A stretch of 64,000 nt of DNA, taken from positions 88,483-152,482 of the IMG/VR virus record IMGVR_UViG_3300026097_000010. One strand, given 5' to 3'. The notes under the pieces are model-generated. The model did not search any database, was not told the DNA's origin, and saw only the letters and a program-made list of their open reading frames with translations. The stretch comes from a virus. Positions 55,265 through 62,672 of this stretch are shown here, in pieces (the first letter of the stretch is position 1; every line of letters starts with the position of its first letter). Made by a program: the position numbers and the translations under genes.

Positions 55265-56472
55265 GTAAAACTTTTTGTGTATATCCTTGGATAAACGTTC
55301 ATACAAATACTGATGGCAGGTGTAAATTGTGTTGTCATGTTTACACTGAAGATTATGTACAGGTCAACGGAAAAGATGCTATCTTAGGCGTAGATGAATT
55401 TGATGATATTTGGACGGGCGACAATATGACAAAAATACGTCGCAAAATGCTCTCTGGAGAAAAAGTTAAAGCATGTAAAAGATGTTATGAGCACGAAGAA
55501 AAAGGCCTAGAAAGTAGTAGGCAATGGGCCAATAAAAATTACCCTATTTCCTCTACAGAGGTATATAATCCTACACATCTAGAATTACGTTTAGGAAATC
55601 ATTGCAATCTCAAATGTAATAGTTGTTGGAGTGTTAGTAGTGATAATATCTATAAAGAACGCAAAAAAATTATTGCTAGCGATACCATTCCGGATTGGTT
55701 ATCAGATCAATGGAATCATGAAATTAACAGCGTAGAAAAATTCAACTGGCAATGGTTCGAAACAGACCAATTTAAAATGTTCGTAGACAGGGTCGCTCCA
55801 ACACTTAAACGTCTGTATTTGACCGGTGGCGAACCTACCCTTATAAAAGCAAATCAGTATGTAATTGACAAACTGGTTGAGTCTGGAAACAAAGACTGTT
55901 ATGTGTGCTGGACCACAAATATGACTATCTGGCCCGAAGAATTTTATGATAAGTTAGAATTTTTTAACTCGAGTGAAATACAGATGAGCATTGATGGTTA
56001 TAAAGACGCAAACATGTATATTAGATATCCAACAGATTGGGATAAGTTAGAAACTAATTTTGCAAAAGCCCAAAAATTACCTAGTAAAGTAGCACTTAAA
56101 ATATATTTTGTTTATCAAGCATGGAATGTGTTTGATGTAGGAAATTTGCTAGAATGGCTCGAAGAAAATCAAACAAGGCGTATCGATTTTGTTCCTATTT
56201 TTCTAGAGCACCCTGATCAATTACACAGTTCAGTATGGCCAACGCATGTGCAAACTGAAATTGTAAATTATCTTAAATCAATCGAAACAGCACGTCATCG
56301 AGATGCATTAGATAGAATTATTAACTACGCGGTTAATACTGATAAATATTCTGTTGAACAAATGCAAAGAATGAATCAGTTTATTAAAATAAATGATAGG
56401 CACAGAAAGTATAGCTTTGCAGACATTTTCCCCTATCTAAATCAAATACTGGAAAAAGAATGCAAGATATAA
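55252..56472 (+). CDS. Radical SAM protein 5, N-terminal twitch/SPASM-like motif
   Basis: 406 residues from ATG 55252. FCVYPWINVHTNTDGRC (C9, C24), CC (27-28) and CKRC (C75, C78) precede C118-x3-C122-x2-C125 (CNLKCNSC) and TGGEP (GGEP at 192-195). The first block, a CxxPW followed by a DG turn and CC, is exactly the SPASM consensus, but at the N-terminus. The C-terminus has ADIFPYLNQIL, a weak form of the shared tail. It overlaps both neighbours. Substrate unknown. Confidence 0.82.
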   Translation: MEEISKTFCVYPWINVHTNTDGRCKLCCHVYTEDYVQVNGKDAILGVDEFDDIWTGDNMTKIRRKMLSGEKVKACKRCYEHEEKGLESSRQWANKNYPISSTEVYNPTHLELRLGNHCNLKCNSCWSVSSDNIYKERKKIIASDTIPDWLSDQWNHEINSVEKFNWQWFETDQFKMFVDRVAPTLKRLYLTGGEPTLIKANQYVIDKLVESGNKDCYVCWTTNMTIWPEEFYDKLEFFNSSEIQMSIDGYKDANMYIRYPTDWDKLETNFAKAQKLPSKVALKIYFVYQAWNVFDVGNLLEWLEENQTRRIDFVPIFLEHPDQLHSSVWPTHVQTEIVNYLKSIETARHRDALDRIINYAVNTDKYSVEQMQRMNQFIKINDRHRKYSFADIFPYLNQILEKECKI

Positions 56473-57452
56473 AAGCAATTATACCCGCTAAAGAAAAATG
56501 GTGCAGTATAGTATGGCAAGTAAACGATTGGTGCAACTATCGATGCTCCTATTGCAATGAATGGAATTGGGGCGGCCGAAACAAAAATGAAGACGAAATT
56601 AAAGTTATTGTCGAAACACTTGAAAGGATAGTTGAACATTATCAGAGTAAAGGTTATAGATATTTTAAACTTTTTTTAAGCGGCGGCGAGCCAACTTTCT
56701 GGAAAGGGCTGATTCCTGTTGTAGAAAAATTTAGAGAAAAGGTAGAATGGCCTGGAAGTTGTGTAGGAATCAACACCAATCTTTCCAAATCTCTAAATTG
56801 GTGGAAAGGCCATCATTATCTATTTGAGGATGTAGTTGCTAGCTATCATCCCGAATTTTCCAAAGAACAAAAATATATTGAGACATTTAAATTTCTACAA
56901 GACAAAAAGAATTATTTGTGCTCGCGTGTTATGATGCAAAAAGAAAACTTCATACAGTGTATAGATTTTGCTGAAAAACTCAAGTCGGAGTGCGATAATT
57001 ATATCATTGAATATGCACCTGTTTACGATCAACTTAGACCGGATGCAGAACCTTTTCATTATGACGAGGATTGGCATGTCGAATGGCTAAAAGAAAACAG
57101 TTATGAAAAGGTACAAACTGTGCCAATTAAAAAAGATCCCAATTATGCATACGCCAGAACCTGGTTCGAAGATGACACAATAACTCCTATAAACACAAAT
57201 AATATTATAGTACACGGAAAGAATTTTTTCAAAGGATGGTTTTGTAATATCCATGAAAGTTTGCATATTCATCCAAACGGAAACATTCAACAAGCAAGTT
57301 GCGGTGTAGGTCCGATTGTTGGTAATATCGTAAAAGGTGAATTTGATAAAAGTAGCACACAAGGAGTTTGGTGTCCCAAGAATCATTGTCATTGTGCAGC
57401 AGATTTTAACATTTCCAAAGCAAGGCCCGAGCATGTCGATAAAATACAATAA
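56460..57452 (+). CDS. Radical SAM protein 6 with conventional C-terminal cysteine domain
   Basis: 330 residues. The radical SAM core comes first: C25-x3-C29-x2-C32 (CNYRCSYC) and SGGEP (GGEP at 75-78). A C-terminal cysteine set (C262, C281, C305, C310, C312, with HPNGNIQQASCG and GNIVKG) looks like a SPASM-type auxiliary-cluster domain in the usual position. It therefore differs in architecture from the neighbours, where this motif is N-terminal, and lacks the FPE tail. It probably acts at a different step. The start overlaps the previous stop by 13 bases. Confidence 0.82.
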   Translation: MQDIKAIIPAKEKWCSIVWQVNDWCNYRCSYCNEWNWGGRNKNEDEIKVIVETLERIVEHYQSKGYRYFKLFLSGGEPTFWKGLIPVVEKFREKVEWPGSCVGINTNLSKSLNWWKGHHYLFEDVVASYHPEFSKEQKYIETFKFLQDKKNYLCSRVMMQKENFIQCIDFAEKLKSECDNYIIEYAPVYDQLRPDAEPFHYDEDWHVEWLKENSYEKVQTVPIKKDPNYAYARTWFEDDTITPINTNNIIVHGKNFFKGWFCNIHESLHIHPNGNIQQASCGVGPIVGNIVKGEFDKSSTQGVWCPKNHCHCAADFNISKARPEHVDKIQ

Positions 57453-58782
57453 TATTAAAGACTCAACATATTGTTTTTTTGCAATGCATAGTTTTAGTGT
57501 GCATGCACACGGCAAAGCGCGGGCTTGTTGTGTTAGCAGAGACAAGAGCAAGTCATATCTTGAAGGTTATAATGATCTAATAAGCCTCAAAGATGTGCAT
57601 GGCAGTAGTCAGTATAAAGTCGTTCATTCGCTCGATGATTTTGTAAACGATCCTGTATTAATGCAAATGCGGAAAGATATGCTAGAAGGAATCCGCCCAG
57701 AAGCATGTACCAGATGTTGGAATTTAGAAGAGCAAGGAATTAAAAGTTTTAGACAAATTAACAACACTACTTACTCTGATTTAATAGATACTGATTTATC
57801 TAACATAGATGAAGACGGTAGAATGAACATATCGAGTATTAAATATCTTGATATTACATTGGGAAATGTATGTAATCTCAAATGCAGAAGTTGCAATCCG
57901 TGGAACAGTCATCGTTGGATAGAAGAAGGTCCTCATTTACCACACAACGGGTGGACTGAAAGTGCATATAACACAGGAAGATTAAGCTCCGAAGCACCTT
58001 GGTTTGCTCGAGCGTTTGCCGAAGGATTGTTCGATGATGTGTTGTCTAATATAACCAGTATAAACTTTTTAGGTGGCGAACCGCTGGTTGTAGAGGAACA
58101 TTACGAGTGGTTACAAAAAATAATCGAAATGGGTCACGCAAACCATATCAATTTATATTATAATACAAATGCAACAACCATTCCAGACAAATTATACGAT
58201 ATATGGAAAGAATTTAATGGTGTAAATCTAGGTATAAGCATTGATGCTATAGGAGATTTAGCATATTATGTTCGGCATCCGAGTAAGTGGAAGGTGATCG
58301 AACGAAATATGCTTAAATTGGCAGAGTTTACAAAACAGCATAAAAATATATTTGTGCAGATGCATAGCACATTAAGCTGTCTAAACCTGCACGATCTTCC
58401 TAATCTTTTAGAATGGTCTCGACAAAATTATGAAGCTTGGCACTATACATGGAAATGGGGAAATTACGGTTACCAAAATTGTATCCCCCATTTTAACATA
58501 GTTGAATATCCTTCTTTTATGCATATTAAGCACCTGCCAGATGAAATAAAAGAATCTTTAAACAATATGTTAGATCGAGAATATGAAAAATATTCGAATA
58601 TGAACCTAAATGAATGGGAGTATTCGAGTTTGGATAACATAATTGGTATTAAAAATACGCTAAATCAAGAAAGAGATTCAAGCGAATGGAAAAAATTTAT
58701 AGAAAATACAAAGGCAAGCGATAATTTTAGAAGTTTAAATATTGTCGATTATGTACCTTGGATGGAACCCTACTTAAAATAG
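57433..58782 (+). CDS. Radical SAM protein 7, N-terminal twitch/SPASM-like motif
   Basis: 449 residues from ATG 57433, overlapping the previous gene by 20 bases. YCFFAMHSF (C14), CC (32-33) and CTRC (C92, C95) precede C147-x3-C151-x2-C154 (CNLKCRSC) and GGEP (214-217). The CxxPW motif is degenerate here (CFFAMHSF). The C-terminus reads LNIVDYVPWMEPYLK, a divergent form of the shared tail. Last gene of the operon; its end overlaps the convergent gene on the other strand by nine bases, with no clear terminator between them. The numbering skips none of the operon's radical SAM genes but counts the B12 protein as 4. Confidence 0.82.
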   Translation: MSIKYNNIKDSTYCFFAMHSFSVHAHGKARACCVSRDKSKSYLEGYNDLISLKDVHGSSQYKVVHSLDDFVNDPVLMQMRKDMLEGIRPEACTRCWNLEEQGIKSFRQINNTTYSDLIDTDLSNIDEDGRMNISSIKYLDITLGNVCNLKCRSCNPWNSHRWIEEGPHLPHNGWTESAYNTGRLSSEAPWFARAFAEGLFDDVLSNITSINFLGGEPLVVEEHYEWLQKIIEMGHANHINLYYNTNATTIPDKLYDIWKEFNGVNLGISIDAIGDLAYYVRHPSKWKVIERNMLKLAEFTKQHKNIFVQMHSTLSCLNLHDLPNLLEWSRQNYEAWHYTWKWGNYGYQNCIPHFNIVEYPSFMHIKHLPDEIKESLNNMLDREYEKYSNMNLNEWEYSSLDNIIGIKNTLNQERDSSEWKKFIENTKASDNFRSLNIVDYVPWMEPYLK

Positions 58783-59067
58783 TTTTTTGGTTTCGTGTTT
58801 GACATCGTTCATTAATCTTTCGATGTCCATTTTAAAATCAATTTTAACAATTATGTCTTGATAATCTTCGACAGTATCTAAGAGTTTTTCTGCAACCAAA
58901 TCCGGATCTTCTGAAAGTAATTTTGTAGTTATGTCTATCTCCCAGACAGATCCGTCGGAGAAATCTATTCGAACACTATCGATGTAAGCAACCGGCATTG
59001 TGTTTATTTCTAAATCAGTAAAAACTTCCGGCCATTGATCTATTAAGTGTTCAGGAGGTTTATACAT
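58774..59067 (-). CDS. Small conserved phage protein, function unknown
   Basis: 97 residues, acidic. It starts MYKPPEHLIDQWPEVF and continues with PVAYIDSVRIDFSDGSVWEID, then a helical, charged end. I recognise the pattern as a recurrent hypothetical of marine T4-like phages. It is the last gene of the minus-strand unit and lies five bases after the preceding one. Its 3' end overlaps the convergent radical SAM gene. No domain can be assigned. Confidence 0.68.
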   Translation of the reverse strand: MYKPPEHLIDQWPEVFTDLEINTMPVAYIDSVRIDFSDGSVWEIDITTKLLSEDPDLVAEKLLDTVEDYQDIIVKIDFKMDIERLMNDVKHETKKLF

Positions 59068-59072
59068 ATAAA

Positions 59073-59714
59073 CTATGCATCAGCCTCTGTTTTTTTCTTT
59101 GTAGATTTTTTTGGTGCAGGATCTAGTTCTTCGGCCTCTCTGCGCAATCTGGCCGCTTCTTTATACATAGCATCAGCTTGACTACGATATGATTTTGCAA
59201 GATCTGCGTCGCTAAGAACGCCATCTGTAGAAACTGTTACAGGCTCGTCTGAAGGCAAGCTTTCTGCGACTGATGCTGTATTTTGTACTTCGTTAGTAGT
59301 TTGTGCTTTTGCAGGTGCGCCTTTAACAAAAGTATACAATTCATCTACAGTACAGTTTCTTTGCTCAGCTATGAATTTGTTAAGTTCGGATAAAACCACT
59401 TCCGAAGTAGGAGTAGGATTCATTATAATATTATCAGTTGCAACTTTTTGTAATCTATTATCTTGTTGCATTGCTTGCAGCATTGGACGACCGTCTGGAA
59501 AACTTCGAATAAACATGATTTCTCCAAACTCAAATGCTTCCTGTGCTTGATCAGTTTCTACAAGAGTCATCATAGAATCATGATATTGATCTGGTAAAGT
59601 ATGCACAGGCAATACTAATGCTTGATTACTTTCTCCGGGTAGTGTTCTAAAGATAACAATTACCCGGGTTCCGGTATTTTTAATTTTACCAACGTGTTTC
59701 ATTTGCTTTGCCAT
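59073..59714 (-). CDS. Conserved phage protein, function unknown
   Basis: 213 residues from ATG 59714, which follows AAGGAAG; the earlier in-frame ATG at 59741 overlaps the upstream gene and has no such site. The N-terminal half (KQMKHVGKIKNTGTRVIVIF, FRTLPGESNQALVLPV, FPDGRPML) is conserved among marine T4-like phages. The C-terminal third is a Lys/Glu/Ala helical tail. The function is unknown to me. It is co-directional and nearly contiguous with the next gene. Confidence 0.7.
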   Translation of the reverse strand: MAKQMKHVGKIKNTGTRVIVIFRTLPGESNQALVLPVHTLPDQYHDSMMTLVETDQAQEAFEFGEIMFIRSFPDGRPMLQAMQQDNRLQKVATDNIIMNPTPTSEVVLSELNKFIAEQRNCTVDELYTFVKGAPAKAQTTNEVQNTASVAESLPSDEPVTVSTDGVLSDADLAKSYRSQADAMYKEAARLRREAEELDPAPKKSTKKKTEADA

Positions 59715-59715
59715 T

Positions 59716-59946
59716 TTATTCTTCCTTTTTAGAAACAGCATTTAAAAATGTGTCTAGTTTATTAAATACTTTGCCGACAGCTTCGAGTTCTTGTGCCTTA
59801 AATGCACCTCTTTGCGTAGCAACTTCTACAACATTTTTCAAAGCCGCTAAATCGCTGATATTTAAGTCAGGTCCAGCCGGCCCCGAATTTTCTGCACTTT
59901 CTGTAGTTTCTTCTACTTGCTGTGCTTCTACTTCTTGATTTTCCAT
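59716..59946 (-). CDS. Small acidic conserved phage protein
   Basis: 76 residues from ATG 59946, preceded by AAGGAGA; an in-frame ATG at 59970 lies inside the upstream gene. The first 30 residues are Glu/Gln-rich. The rest is helical with LAALKNVVEVATQRGAFKAQ and LEAVGKVFNKLDTFL, a pattern common in marine T4-like phages. The start overlaps the upstream stop by one base (TAATG). Function unknown. Confidence 0.7.
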   Translation of the reverse strand: MENQEVEAQQVEETTESAENSGPAGPDLNISDLAALKNVVEVATQRGAFKAQELEAVGKVFNKLDTFLNAVSKKEE

Positions 59947-60215
59947 TAATTTCTCCTTAGATATGGACAAGCTAACATAAAGTATGTCATTTCTTTTTCT
60001 TCTTCAAACCCTATAAAAGATTCAACTTTTAAAGAATTTGAACTAGTAATAGTTGGCATCCTAGATAAGCAATACCGACCTTTTAGTTTAGATTTTATCC
60101 AATTTTCGATGTCTAGTGTATGCCAATCGTCTAACTTTGTTTTAACAAAATGTATCGGCATTTTTTCTAACTTTCTTACTTTTAAAACATCTAAAGGGTT
60201 AAGATCTAATTTCAT
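59946..60215 (-). CDS. Small conserved phage protein with an overlapping late promoter
   Basis: 89 residues. It contains RKLEKMPIHFVKTKLDDWHT, ENWIKSKLKGRYCL and MTYFMLACPYL; function unknown. The ATG at 60215 has no ribosome site and lies only four bases after a perfect TATAAATA. A late transcript would therefore begin at or inside the start codon. An internal ATG (60161) is an alternative start. Translation from readthrough of the upstream gene is also possible. Confidence 0.65.
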   Translation of the reverse strand: MKLDLNPLDVLKVRKLEKMPIHFVKTKLDDWHTLDIENWIKSKLKGRYCLSRMPTITSSNSLKVESFIGFEEEKEMTYFMLACPYLRRN

Positions 60216-60219
60216 ATAA

Positions 60220-60227
60220 TATTTATA
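60220..60227 (-). promoter_or_regulatory. Perfect late promoter TATAAATA
   Basis: On the minus strand TATAAATA lies immediately before the ATG at 60215. It probably drives the four downstream small genes during late infection. Confidence 0.65.
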
Positions 60228-60247
60228 ATGTGCTAAGTTTATTAAGT

Positions 60248-60637
60248 TTAATTCTGATTCATTCTTTTGGCCAATGCTTTAGTATATCCAAGTTTTTGTA
60301 CATCTCCGGAAAATAAATAAAGCTCAAATGCCGCTTTTTCTTTCAAAACAACGATATACTTTTTAGTGATATAATAAGGCGACTCGATAAAGTTATCTAG
60401 CCAAACTAACACCTGTGGAGTTATCGAAAAATTTTTTGGAAAATTAATTTTGTAAGTTTTTATTTCTGCTCGTTGTTCTATGTATTTAATAGCATATTCG
60501 GTTAATCTTAAACCGCCTTCTTCCTTGCTACGAACATTCCACCACCAATCTGCTCTTAACTTTTTAATTCGATTTTCAGTTGCTTCTTCTCCGCCTGCAT
60601 TAAGAAAAATAGAGGTAAATTGATCTTTTATGTCCAT
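60248..60637 (-). CDS. Conserved phage protein, function unknown
   Basis: 129 residues. It contains ADWWWNVRSKEEGGLRLTEY, INFPKNFSITPQVLVWLDNF and AAFELYLFSGDVQKLGY, a strongly patterned sequence that I recognise from marine T4-like phages without a known role. The compact alpha/beta sequence with basic and aromatic residues would suit a nucleic-acid-associated protein, which is inference. It starts one base after the upstream gene ends. Confidence 0.7.
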   Translation of the reverse strand: MDIKDQFTSIFLNAGGEEATENRIKKLRADWWWNVRSKEEGGLRLTEYAIKYIEQRAEIKTYKINFPKNFSITPQVLVWLDNFIESPYYITKKYIVVLKEKAAFELYLFSGDVQKLGYTKALAKRMNQN

Positions 60638-60638
60638 C

Positions 60639-60923
60639 TCATGTTTCTACTTCGCCCGAAGTTAGTTTATAAACCTTAAAATCTTCTGTTTTAAACATTT
60701 TGTTTAGTTTTTTAGCTAGATTATGAGCATGACCGGGATTCGAAAAAGACACTTTTTTATATTTCGGACCCGGATAGCTAGATACAAAACTACCACTTTT
60801 TAAGTTAAAGGGATTTCCTTTATAAAATACAGCCCAAATAGCTTCAGATTCTAATATCTGTTCTACTTTATATGTATCTTTGTTTGTGTGTTCTAAAATT
60901 ATTTTGGGCTTCGGCCTACTCAT
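60639..60923 (-). CDS. Small conserved phage protein, function unknown
   Basis: 94 residues, basic. It starts MSRPKPKIILEHTNKDTYK, then IWAVFYKGNPFNLK, YPGPKYKKVSFSNPGHAHN and LAKKLNKMF. It is recurrent in marine T4-like phages. A GATAAATA late-type octamer and a stem-loop holding the AAGGA ribosome site in its loop precede the ATG, so it may be controlled at both levels. Function unknown. Confidence 0.7.
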   Translation of the reverse strand: MSRPKPKIILEHTNKDTYKVEQILESEAIWAVFYKGNPFNLKSGSFVSSYPGPKYKKVSFSNPGHAHNLAKKLNKMFKTEDFKVYKLTSGEVET

Positions 60924-60924
60924 C

Positions 60925-60950
60925 TGCGTAATTCCTTAATTAACTACGCA
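60925..60950 (-). promoter_or_regulatory. Stem-loop enclosing a ribosome-binding site
   Basis: On the minus strand TGCGTA and TACGCA (60950-60945 and 60930-60925) form a 6-bp stem whose 14-nt loop contains AAGGA, and the stem ends one base before the ATG at 60923. It could modulate translation of the gene. Confidence 0.45.
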
Positions 60951-60952
60951 TA

Positions 60953-60960
60953 TATTTATC
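60953..60960 (-). promoter_or_regulatory. Late promoter candidate (GATAAATA)
   Basis: Same octamer as upstream of the gene starting at 3313, here 30 nt before the ATG at 60923. Confidence 0.5.
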
Positions 60961-60963
60961 TTC

Positions 60964-61215
60964 TTAAAACTTACCGCCGTCAAATTTTACATCAATATTT
61001 GAGGTTGATTCCTTAATGTCTTTTAGCATCTCGTTTACTTCAGTAATAGTTCCTGCTAATTTTGTAGAAAATAAAGCCAGATCGGAAACCATATCTCGGG
61101 CTTCTTGAATTGACAGTCTGATATCTTTTGCTTGACTTTTTTCTGCAGATCGAACACGCTGAATAAATCGTTCAACACTGGGCAAAGACTGCGGAATATT
61201 ACTTTGTGTTGGCAT
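60964..61215 (-). CDS. Small helical conserved phage protein
   Basis: 83 residues. A Ser/Pro N-terminus is followed by an uninterrupted helical, coiled-coil-like pattern (RFIQRVRSAEKSQAKDIRLS, LALFSTKLAGTITEVNEML). It is recurrent in marine T4-like phages, function unknown. It overlaps the upstream gene by 17 bases. Confidence 0.68.
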   Translation of the reverse strand: MPTQSNIPQSLPSVERFIQRVRSAEKSQAKDIRLSIQEARDMVSDLALFSTKLAGTITEVNEMLKDIKESTSNIDVKFDGGKF

Positions 61216-61678
61216 GCGATAGTACCTGCTTCATTTCCATTTCTGTTTTAAAGGGTCCTTGATAGGGATATCTTTGTAAAGTAATAAGTTTAGGACAGAA
61301 GGATTTAACCCATCCTTTATCGAACTTAATTATATAATACCCTGCACAATATAAGCTTTTAGAATCTAAACTTTTAGTGAATAGAGGAAGTTTTTTCTTA
61401 ATATCAAACATAGAATTATGCGGTTTTGTACTACATGCAAACCCGTGAACTTCTAAAGGTTCTGCATTATCGGCAGGTTTAACAATTTTAGCAACAAAAA
61501 AGTCCGATCCAAATTCTGTTGTTAGACTCTTTTTATCTTTAAATATTCTCACACCGGATTCGTTACTCATTACGAAGCGATTGTCGTCGTTTTTTCTCAG
61601 TGTTGCACATTTCACACCATTTTGTTCGATAATCCAAAATTTATCATCGATAATAGGCTTTGCTTGCAATTCGTTCAT
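61199..61678 (-). CDS. Conserved phage protein, function unknown
   Basis: 159 residues. It contains DDKFWIIEQNGVKCATLRK, PLEVHGFACSTKP, SLYCAGYYIIKFDKGWVKSF and CPKLITLQRYPYQGPFK, a distinctive conserved pattern in marine T4-like phages with no assigned role. Cysteines occur at several conserved-looking sites but form no obvious cluster motif. It begins just after the RNase H gene ends. Confidence 0.7.
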   Translation of the reverse strand: MNELQAKPIIDDKFWIIEQNGVKCATLRKNDDNRFVMSNESGVRIFKDKKSLTTEFGSDFFVAKIVKPADNAEPLEVHGFACSTKPHNSMFDIKKKLPLFTKSLDSKSLYCAGYYIIKFDKGWVKSFCPKLITLQRYPYQGPFKTEMEMKQVLSHANTK

Positions 61679-61679
61679 G

Positions 61680-62672
61680 TTATTCTCCGTTGATATATCT
61701 TGCGTTTAATGGTTCTGCATAACTTTGTGCTTGATCAGCAATTTTTTGTAAATCCCAAAGATTACAAAATTTCATTAATCTGATCCCAACCTGGCTTATA
61801 TTTTTAGGTTCGCTGGTCTTTTCTGTAATTGTGTTATTAATTATTTCTCTAATATCTTCAGGCTGTTGTGTTAAATCGATTAGTTGTCGATTGCGTTCAT
61901 AGTCGTCTAACACACGATGTTCATCGCCGTTGTGATCTACCCACCGTTGTAACATAAGGTTATTCCAATTGAAACCTTTACTAGACTTGTCTTCAAATGC
62001 TTCTAATAACCCGACTTTATTTTTAGTACCTTTTTTTCTAACACCCGGATACGCCGAAAACACATTGTCACTAGTATCGCCACGCATACATTTTTCAAAT
62101 AACAACCATTGTGGATCGGGTGCAGGCTTTGCTTCTTTAGTTTTCTTATCAACTACAGGCTTGTTGTTTTTATCAAAGTAACCTTCATGTGTAGTTGTGA
62201 CTTCCTGCACTCCGTTATACTGTTTTACGTTAGGAGCAATTAACTGAGCAAAGTCAGAATCGGTTGAAATAATTACGTGATCGTCATCAGGATGCTGTTG
62301 AATCCATCCTGCAATTAAGTCATCCGCTTCCAGTTGTTTATGCTGTAAAACTGTGCAATTCGTTTTCTCAGTAATAAAGTCCTTAAAGGTGTCGAACGCT
62401 TCCCAGAAGACTTTGTCTTCTTCTTGTTCTTTTTCAGTGAGCGCCGCCCGGGCGTCAGACCTATTTCTCTTATACGGCTCATAATAGTCTTTCCTCCAGC
62501 TACGACCTTCTAAGCAAAATACTACATGACTTCCATTGAAGTCTTGCCATGCTTTGCGAACACTGTTTAAGGTAATGTGAAAAGCCATACCTAATTTAAT
62601 ATCGGCATCGCCTTTGATCACATGCCTGGCACGAAAAAATGTATTCGCGGTATCTACTAAAATATATGTCAT
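61680..62672 (-). CDS. rnh: RNase H / 5'-3' flap exonuclease (T4 rnh-like)
   Basis: 330 residues, near the T4 RNase H length. The FEN/5'-nuclease family residues are present: D7 in YILVDTAN, YEPYKRNR (64-71), EADD (115-118), TDSD (137-140) and RGDTSDN (197-203) followed by YPGVRKKG of the helix-hairpin-helix. It removes RNA primers and flaps from Okazaki fragments at the phage replication fork. It overlaps the upstream gene by four bases. All metal ligands appear intact. Confidence 0.9.
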   Translation of the reverse strand: MTYILVDTANTFFRARHVIKGDADIKLGMAFHITLNSVRKAWQDFNGSHVVFCLEGRSWRKDYYEPYKRNRSDARAALTEKEQEEDKVFWEAFDTFKDFITEKTNCTVLQHKQLEADDLIAGWIQQHPDDDHVIISTDSDFAQLIAPNVKQYNGVQEVTTTHEGYFDKNNKPVVDKKTKEAKPAPDPQWLLFEKCMRGDTSDNVFSAYPGVRKKGTKNKVGLLEAFEDKSSKGFNWNNLMLQRWVDHNGDEHRVLDDYERNRQLIDLTQQPEDIREIINNTITEKTSEPKNISQVGIRLMKFCNLWDLQKIADQAQSYAEPLNARYINGE

